Of a stretch of DNA of 18,182 nucleotides, positions 13,257 through 18,182 are shown one piece after another. Source of the stretch: an uncultured cyanobacterium (lineage in GTDB: Bacteria; Cyanobacteriota; Cyanobacteriia; PCC-6307; Cyanobiaceae). How positions within the stretch are numbered: the first letter of the stretch is position 1; every line of letters begins with the position of its first letter. The stretch covers positions 1-18,182 of the forward strand of contig CAIXOZ010000175.1 of the NCBI GenBank assembly GCA_903921295.1, in the 5' to 3' direction. The notes under the pieces were generated by a model that was not told where the DNA came from, did no database searches, and worked only from the letters and a program-made list of their open reading frames with translations. Position numbers and translations under genes: made by a program.

Positions 13257-14869
13257 TCACTCCGGCCGGCGGGCCTGGCCGTGGGTCTGCCGGCGCGACC
13301 AGAGAGCCGCCAGGGCCAGCACCAGTGCCATCAGCAGATAGCCCCTGGCCCAGGGAGCTCCGACGCCCCATCCGAGCTCGAGCACGGTGGCGGCCTGGGT
13401 GAAGCGCCAGGCATGAATCACCCCGATCCGGGCGCAGCCCGAGGCCACGGCCGCACACAGGCTGGCCGCCCAGAAACGACGCTCGATCACGTACACCAGC
13501 AGCGCCGCCAGCAGCATGGCGCTGATGATCTGGCCCTGCTCCAGGGCGAAGGCCCCCGCCGTCCAGACGTCCGCCTGATTCAGGGTTGGAGCAGCGCCGG
13601 TGTGAAGGGCTGTGCCGCCGTCCCGCTGCCGCCGGCCCGCAGGCCGGCCTTGAGCAGCATCGATCCCCAGCTGGCCAGGCCCGGCAGCAGGCCCTGGGCC
13701 ACAGCGGGGGCATGGGAGCGCGGTGTGGTCTCAAAGGCCTGAGCGGCGATCACCAGGCCGATGTAGAGCACGATCGCCATGCCGGCCTCGATCGGCACCA
13801 GCGCCGCGATCACGCCGAACAGGCCCAGCAGGCAGGCGGCACCCATCACCAGGCCATTGCGCCAGGAGTCGCCGATGCGGGCCCCCATCGCTGTCCAGGC
13901 GGGATGGCCGATGTAGAGGGAGGTGGGGAAGCAGCCCCCCAGAACCGCCGCGGTGATCGAGCCGATGCCGTTGATCAGCAGCGAGCTGCGCACGGGATAG
14001 CGGTCGCCGGCGGCCTCGGCGCTTTCGATGGTCTGCAGCGAGCCCAGCAGGTTGAACAGCCCCATCGGCACGATCACCCCCAGCCAGGGCAGCAGCTGAC
14101 CGCGACCGGCCCACAGGGCCCCCAGCTGCACCTGGGGCAGACGCACGCCCATCTGGGCCACCTGCTGGCTCCAGGACTGGGCATCAAGCTGAATCAGGCC
14201 GCTCCCCCAGGCGAGGGCCGTGCCGACCAGCACCGCCAGCAACCCACCCGGCAGCGGCAGCCTGATCTGGCCGTAGTAGCTCACCAGGATGATGGCCAGC
14301 ACCGTCAGACACACCAGCGGATGGGCATAGGTGCGCAGCAGGAACCCGAGGGCGATGCCCGCCAGGGTCGAGAGCAGGGCCGCCCGGGGCAGCCAGCGAC
14401 GCAGCACCTGGGCACAGAAGGCGCCGGCGGCCTCGATCAGACCGGATCCCAGACAGGCCACCATGCCGGCCTGCCACGAGAGGCGCACGGCGTCAGCCTC
14501 GGTCAGGCCCCGGGCCACGGCCGTGAGCTTCACCGGCAGCATCACCAGGAACACGAAGCCGAACACCGTCACGATGTTGATGCCGTAGGGCAGGGCCGTG
14601 CGGTCGTCGCGGCCTTCGAGGCGGGCGAGGCGATGGGCCTGCAGGGCGCAGACGAGATTCCCCACCAGCAGGCTGATGCCGGTGGCCGGCAGCACCGTGC
14701 CGATCAGCAGCGCGTCGGGATAGGCGAGCACACCACGGCAGAGGCTGAGGATCAGCAGGATCTGGATCAGGTTGTCGAGACCCAGGCCCAGAAAGCCATC
14801 CAGATCCCCGGCCACGAACCAACGGACTGAGAGTCGGCCGGATCCGACCTGCTCCTGGCTCGGCGCCAT
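13257..14869 (-). pseudogene. NCS2-like permease, frameshifted near the 3' end
   Basis: This polytopic membrane transporter resembles NCS2 (xanthine/uracil/AzgA-like) permeases. From ATG 14869 the main frame gives 429 residues with about 11 hydrophobic helices, starting MAPSQEQVGSGRLSVRWFVAGDLDG. It contains NLLGSLQTIESAEAAGD and GGCFPTSLYIGHPAW, and stops at 13580 after PFTPALLQP. In the -1 frame the coding sense continues at once as LNQADVWTAGAFALEQGQII, then SAMLLAALLVYVIERRFWA, to a stop at 13257. One missing base near CAACCCTGAATC (about 13577-13588 on this strand) would fuse both parts into about 537 residues. It may be a true mutation, a sequencing error or slippage at CCC. It is convergent with speE and 48 bp from the divergent speB. 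The substrate is unknown. Confidence 0.8.
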
Positions 14870-14917
14870 GGCGTTCAGCGATCGGGGAAGCTGGATCCGA
14901 GCAGCAACCTTGCAGCG

Positions 14918-15790
14918 ATGGCATCCCCCAGCAGCCTGTTTGACACCGATGGCGCCATCTTCATGGGCGGCCGGCGGGATCCGGCCGGTTGTGCCGTGGG
15001 CCTGTTCGGAGTGCCCTTCGATGGCACCACCTCCTTCCGCCCCGGCACCCGCTTCGGGCCGGCGGCGGTGCGCGAGGTGAGTTCCGGCCTCGAAACCTAT
15101 GACCCCCAGCTCGATCTGGACCTGGAGGATCTGGCCTTCGCCGATCTCGGTGCTGTGACCATCCCCTTCGGCGCCCCCGAACCGGTGGTGGCGGCGGTTC
15201 GAGTCGCCACCGAGCAGGTGCTGGCCCTCGGCCTGGCGCCGCTGATGCTCGGCGGTGAACACTCGATCAGCTCCGGTGCCGTGGCGGCCGTGGCCGCCCG
15301 CCATCCCGATCTGGTGCTGGTGCAGCTCGATGCCCATGCCGATCTGCGCCAGGAGTGGCTCGGCAGTCAGCACAGCCACGCCTGTGCCATGCGCCGCTGC
15401 CTGGAGGTGCTGCCCAGTGGAGAACTGCGCCAGATCGCGATCCGCAGCGGCACCCGCGAGGAGTTCACCGAGCTCAGGCAGAGCGGCCGACTGGTGGCGA
15501 TCGAGAAGATGGCCGCCGCCCTGCGGCCGCTGCGCGGCCGACCCCTTTACCTGACGGTGGATCTCGACTGGTTTGATCCTGCCGTGATGCCCGGCACCGG
15601 CACACCCGAACCGGGTGGTTTCCTCTGGAGCGACTTCGCCGCGCTGGTGGACGAGCTGCGCCACCACACCCTGGTGGCCGCCGATGTGGTGGAACTGGCG
15701 CCGTTGCTTGATCCCACCGGCGTCAGCAGCGTGCTGGCCGCGAAGGTGACCCGCAGCCTGCTGCTGCTGCTGGGTCACACCGGCGCCTGA
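14918..15790 (+). CDS. speB: Agmatinase-family ureohydrolase
   Basis: The 290-residue binuclear manganese (or nickel) enzyme hydrolyses a guanidino compound to urea plus amine. All metal ligands are present: H115 in LGGEHSIS, D138/H140/D142 in QLDAHADLR, and D215/D217 in TVDLDWFDP. GVPFDGTTSFRPGTRFGP near the N-terminus and MPGTGTPEPGG are also typical. The length is that of agmatinases. Closeness to speE favours agmatine to putrescine, feeding spermidine synthesis. Some cyanobacterial members of this family have been shown to act on guanidine instead, so substrate is inferred from context. The start at 14918 is 48 bp from the divergent permease start. No terminator hairpin with a T-run is seen after the stop. 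Confidence 0.9.
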   Translation: MASPSSLFDTDGAIFMGGRRDPAGCAVGLFGVPFDGTTSFRPGTRFGPAAVREVSSGLETYDPQLDLDLEDLAFADLGAVTIPFGAPEPVVAAVRVATEQVLALGLAPLMLGGEHSISSGAVAAVAARHPDLVLVQLDAHADLRQEWLGSQHSHACAMRRCLEVLPSGELRQIAIRSGTREEFTELRQSGRLVAIEKMAAALRPLRGRPLYLTVDLDWFDPAVMPGTGTPEPGGFLWSDFAALVDELRHHTLVAADVVELAPLLDPTGVSSVLAAKVTRSLLLLLGHTGA

Positions 15791-16050
15791 ACCGAAAAGC
15801 GTTCAGAGGCCTGGCAACCGCCGCGCGCCATAACCAACTGCTCCTTCCTCAAGGCCCCACAGTCAGGCCCCATCGCCAGGGCAGAGAGCCGGCAACGGAC
15901 CTGAGGCAGGCAGGGCCGTCGACGAGCGACCCGTGGTCGAGGAAGGGAAGGATCAGGTTCCGGCACGCATCACCGGGCAGGTCTTCGATCCGTGGAACGA
16001 CCTCTCAGGCGGTGCAGGTGGAGCCATCGAGGTGGGGGTCCGACCAGCAC

Positions 16051-16071
16051 AGCCGCTGCCTGGAAGCGGCT
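16051..16071 (-). terminator. Hairpin just after the cyclic-nucleotide-binding-fold gene
   Basis: AGCCGCT (16051-16057) pairs perfectly with AGCGGCT (16065-16071) around a 7-base loop. It begins six bases beyond the stop codon of the minus-strand gene ending at 16078. No T-run follows on that strand, so it is a candidate transcript-end structure rather than a classical intrinsic terminator. Confidence 0.4.
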
Positions 16072-16077
16072 CAGCAC

Positions 16078-16563
16078 TCAGTAGCAGAGGGTGCCGTTGG
16101 CCCGCTGCTCCCGCAGGCGGTCGTGCTGTTGACCCAGCAGCTTCACCGCCAGGGTCGGGTGGTTGTGGAGCAGGTTCAGGAAGCTGAGCCGATCCAGACG
16201 CAGCACCTCCACCGGCGTCCGGGCCACGGCCTCGGTGCGGTAGCGACCATCCCGCCAGAGGATGTCCTGATAGCTGATCAACTCCCCCTGGCGGGAGAGC
16301 ACCACGGTGCCGCTCTCATCGATCACGTCCACCAGACCGCGGCAGATGGCATAGATCGCATCGGCGTGATGGCCACGCTGAAAGAGGCGGGCTCCGGTGG
16401 GGAAGGTGAGCTGCTCGCTGTGGTGATGGGCCGCCATCAGCTCCAACGGGGTCAGGGCCGGCATCGCAGGCAGGGCCTCGGAGCCCGTGGCAGACGCGGC
16501 AGGAGTTGGAGAGGTCGTGATCGGGGATCCCAGCACTGGCGACCCCCCGGAGCCGATGGACAT
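16078..16563 (-). CDS. Stand-alone cyclic-nucleotide-binding-fold protein
   Basis: The 161-residue product has a low-complexity Ser/Pro/Ala N-terminus (1-40). A CRP-type beta-roll follows (about 45-150), with FPTGARLFQRGHHADAIYAI, CRGLVDVIDESG and RLDRLSFLNLLHNHP. There is no helix-turn-helix, so it is not itself a CRP-type regulator. The phosphate-binding cassette normally has FGE and RxA. Here it reads GELISYQDILWRDGRYRTEAVA, keeping an Arg but lacking Gly-Glu, so nucleotide binding is doubtful. An AAGGAGGT ribosome binding site at 16578-16571, seven bases before ATG 16563, fixes the start. The GTG at 16572 lies in that site. It may share a transcript with the Cys-rich gene 117 bp upstream. 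Confidence 0.85.
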   Translation of the reverse strand: MSIGSGGSPVLGSPITTSPTPAASATGSEALPAMPALTPLELMAAHHHSEQLTFPTGARLFQRGHHADAIYAICRGLVDVIDESGTVVLSRQGELISYQDILWRDGRYRTEAVARTPVEVLRLDRLSFLNLLHNHPTLAVKLLGQQHDRLREQRANGTLCY

Positions 16564-16570
16564 CGAACGC

Positions 16571-16578
16571 ACCTCCTT
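16571..16578 (-). promoter_or_regulatory. Strong Shine-Dalgarno deciding a start
   Basis: On the minus strand AAGGAGGT lies seven bases before the ATG at 16563, a near-perfect match to the anti-SD of 16S rRNA. Most genes in this window have no such site, so it both selects the start and suggests efficient initiation. Confidence 0.75.
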
Positions 16579-16627
16579 CGCTGATGGATCGAAGACTGAC
16601 TATTTCAATCTTCACCTTGTCAGAACC

Positions 16628-16645
16628 AGGTGTCGAAGTACACCT
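16628..16645. promoter_or_regulatory. CRP/NtcA-like dyad AGGTGT-N6-ACACCT
   Basis: This is a perfect 6-bp inverted repeat with a 6-base spacer, 65-82 bases upstream of the start of the cyclic-nucleotide-binding-fold gene. Read as GTG-N8-CAC it has the spacing of NtcA/CRP-family sites (GTA-N8-TAC), but it does not match that consensus exactly. Function is inferred from symmetry and position only. Confidence 0.3.
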
Positions 16646-16680
16646 CTGAACGGCATGCGCTACACATCCTCAGCATTTCT

Positions 16681-16917
16681 TCAGGGTTCGGGGATCACGT
16701 TGGTCAGGGTGAGCTGCCGGTTGAGCCCATGGCTGGCCGCCGCACTGCCATCGCTGATCCGGGGCAGCTGCGGCAGTCGCGCCGTCCAGTGGTGGCACCA
16801 GAGCTCGGAGGCCAGCTCGGGATGGATCGCCAGCTGTCGCAGCTGACACCAGCCCGGTTGACCATCCACGGGCGGGCTGCAGTGGCGGCAGCCGCGGCAG
16901 GAAGGGCGCTGAGCCAT
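16681..16917 (-). CDS. Cys-rich mini-protein, possible zinc or Fe-S binder
   Basis: The 78-residue product begins MAQRPSCRGCRHCSPPVDGQ. Five cysteines lie in the first half (C7, C10, C13, C24, C41), and H42/H43 follow the last. WCQLRQLAIHPELASELWCH reads like a genuine conserved protein, and I recall similar short Cys-rich hypotheticals in cyanobacteria. The CxxCxxC-x10-C-x16-C pattern suggests a structural zinc site or an iron-sulfur cluster. The last 25 residues are less convincing. The ATG at 16917 has no clear ribosome binding site. It is on the same strand as the cyclic-nucleotide-binding-fold gene 117 bp downstream. An overlapping longer frame (16704-17153) is Ala-rich and less natural. 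Confidence 0.58.
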   Translation of the reverse strand: MAQRPSCRGCRHCSPPVDGQPGWCQLRQLAIHPELASELWCHHWTARLPQLPRISDGSAAASHGLNRQLTLTNVIPEP

Positions 16918-17200
16918 GGCTCCAGATCGCCAGGGGCGCCCAACGTAGTCAGACCCTCCGGATCAGGCCATGGCGCCGGCAGATCTGCCGACATCGCCAG
17001 GGAAAGAGACAGCAGAGCGCTGGTCGCGGCCGGCGCAACGACGCGCCCTCCCCGACGGCCTGCAGCGACCCTGGGCCTGTCTGCAGCCCCTTCGTCAGAA
17101 GCGTCATCAGGTCCGACGCCCGCAGCCGCTCCGGCACCACCGGCAGCCATCACGCCGTCTCCATAGGATCCGCCCAGTTCCTTTGCGACGGCCGAACGCC

Positions 17201-18182
17201 ATGGCCCTGCTGCGCACCCCGCTTCATGGCGCCACCGAAGCCGCCGGAGGGCGCCTGGTGCCCTTCGCCGGCTGGGAGATGGCTGTGCAGTTCGCCGGTC
17301 TGGTGCAGGAGCACCACGCCGTGCGTCAGCACTGCGGCGTGTTCGACATCTCCCACATGGGGGTGCTCAGCCTGCGGGGCGAAGGCGTCAAGGAGGCCCT
17401 CCAGAGCCTCGTGCCGAGCGATCTGTTCCGGATCGGCCCCGGCGAGGCCTGCTACACCGTGCTGCTCAATGCCAGCGGCGGCATCCGCGACGATCTGATC
17501 GTCTACGACCTCGGCCGCGATCCCGAGGGCTCCGGCGATCTGGTGCTGCTGGTGATCAATGCGGCCTGTGCCGACGCCGACACCGCCTGGCTGCGCCAGC
17601 GGCTCGAACCCCAGGGCATCACGCTGGACGACCGCAAGGGCGATGGCGTCCTGCTCGCCCTGCAGGGGCCCGAGGCGGCCGCCCGCCTGGAGGCGCTGAG
17701 CGGTGTCGCTCTGGAGGGCGTCCCCCGCTTCGGCCATCGCCAGCTGCGCCTCGATGGCCAGGCCGCCGGAGCCGCCCATGGGGCCAGCGTCTTCGCGGCC
17801 CGCACCGGCTACACCGGCGAGGACGGCTTCGAACTGCTGCTCGAAGCGCCTGCGGGCCTGGCCCTCTGGCAGCAGCTGCTGGCGGAGGGGGTCACGCCCT
17901 GCGGCCTCGGGGCCCGCGACACCCTGCGACTGGAAGCGGCGATGCCCCTCTACGGGCAGGATCTCGATCCGGGCACCAGCCCGCTGGAGGCGGGGCTGGG
18001 CTGGCTGGTGCATCTGGAGATGCCCGCCGCCTTCGAAGGGCGCGAGGCTCTGGAAGCCCAGACGGCCGCAGGGGTGTCACGGCGTCTGGTGGGGCTGAAG
18101 CTGGAGGGTCGTGCGATCGCGCGCCATGGCTATCCGGTGCTGCACGACGGTGCCGTGGTGGGCACGATCAGCAGCGGCAGCT
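17201..18182 (+). CDS. gcvT: Glycine cleavage system T protein (runs off right edge)
   Basis: This aminomethyltransferase takes the methylene group from the lipoyl arm of the H protein onto tetrahydrofolate and releases ammonia. About 327 codons are visible of a usual 365-375. The start MALLRTPLHGATEAAGGRLV is typical. So are VPFAGWEMAVQF, GVFDISHMG (about 47-54), GGIRDDLIVY (D97/D98, covering the catalytic Asp region), ARTGYTGEDGFE and GARDTLRLEAAMPLYGQDL. The frame is unbroken to the window end. About 280 bp separates it from the divergent Cys-rich gene; I see no riboswitch fold of the tandem glycine type there. I assign the ATG at 17201 because homology begins directly after it. Confidence 0.96.
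   Translation, partial: MALLRTPLHGATEAAGGRLVPFAGWEMAVQFAGLVQEHHAVRQHCGVFDISHMGVLSLRGEGVKEALQSLVPSDLFRIGPGEACYTVLLNASGGIRDDLIVYDLGRDPEGSGDLVLLVINAACADADTAWLRQRLEPQGITLDDRKGDGVLLALQGPEAAARLEALSGVALEGVPRFGHRQLRLDGQAAGAAHGASVFAARTGYTGEDGFELLLEAPAGLALWQQLLAEGVTPCGLGARDTLRLEAAMPLYGQDLDPGTSPLEAGLGWLVHLEMPAAFEGREALEAQTAAGVSRRLVGLKLEGRAIARHGYPVLHDGAVVGTISSGS

Noticed and set aside
13586..14830. 414-residue plus-strand frame opposite the permease
   Set aside because: It is Gln/His/Gly/Arg-rich and antisense to a polytopic membrane protein; complementary codon bias explains it.
13580..15778. 732-residue extended permease frame
   Set aside because: Residues before the Met at 14869 are antisense to speB; only the part from 14869 reads as a transporter.
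16704..17153. 149-residue minus-strand frame with a signal-like segment
   Set aside because: It is Ala/Gly/Arg-rich and overlaps the better-supported Cys-rich frame. The signal-like part (ATSALLSLSLAMSA) alone is not enough.

Overview
The window looks like a high-GC picocyanobacterial chromosome (Cyanobium / alpha-Synechococcus type). Three things support this. The octamer GCGATCGC (the cyanobacterial HIP1 palindrome) occurs eight times. Several small proteins read like cyanobacteria-specific hypotheticals. The core genes mazG, speE, speB and gcvT lie in an order I associate with Synechococcus/Prochlorococcus. Coding GC is about 70% by eye, for example 43 of 60 bases in one mazG line.

Layout. 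Bases 1-562 hold the 5' part of valS (minus strand). Bases 885-1993 hold a minus-strand pair: a 2OG-Fe(II) oxygenase and a conserved hypothetical, joined by a TGATG overlap. Bases 2080-2756 hold two small plus-strand hypotheticals. Bases 2771-4885 (minus) encode an animal-type haem peroxidase with a degenerate RTX C-terminus. Divergent from it, 5001-7689 (plus) is a tightly overlapping operon of an OmpR-like regulator, an EnvZ-like kinase and a small exported protein. The 115-bp divergent gap contains a centred GTCA/TGAC dyad. Bases 8097-8759 encode a LuxR-type regulator with a receiver that lacks the phospho-acceptor. Bases 8760-9728 are AT-richer, with no convincing gene, and hold short tandem repeats and hairpins. 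A tRNA-Val(UAC) follows (minus).

Bases 9920-11355 hold a DUF2227-type metal-binding membrane protein without a standard start codon, then mazG. Bases 11401-11813 are a decayed toxin-antitoxin locus: a 5'-truncated PIN toxin and an intact antitoxin. Next come arfB (minus) and speE (plus). An NCS2-like permease (minus) follows, with an apparent frameshift near its 3' end, then speB (plus). Bases 16078-16917 (minus) hold a stand-alone cyclic-nucleotide-binding-fold protein and a Cys-rich mini-protein. gcvT (plus) runs off the right edge.

The most coherent candidate system is the secreted peroxidase with its divergent three-gene envelope signalling operon. The co-regulation is inferred from layout and the shared operator-like dyad; the sequence does not prove it. 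SpeE and SpeB are polyamine/arginine-pathway enzymes, MazG is a nucleotide house-cleaning enzyme, GcvT belongs to the glycine cleavage system, and ArfB rescues stalled ribosomes.
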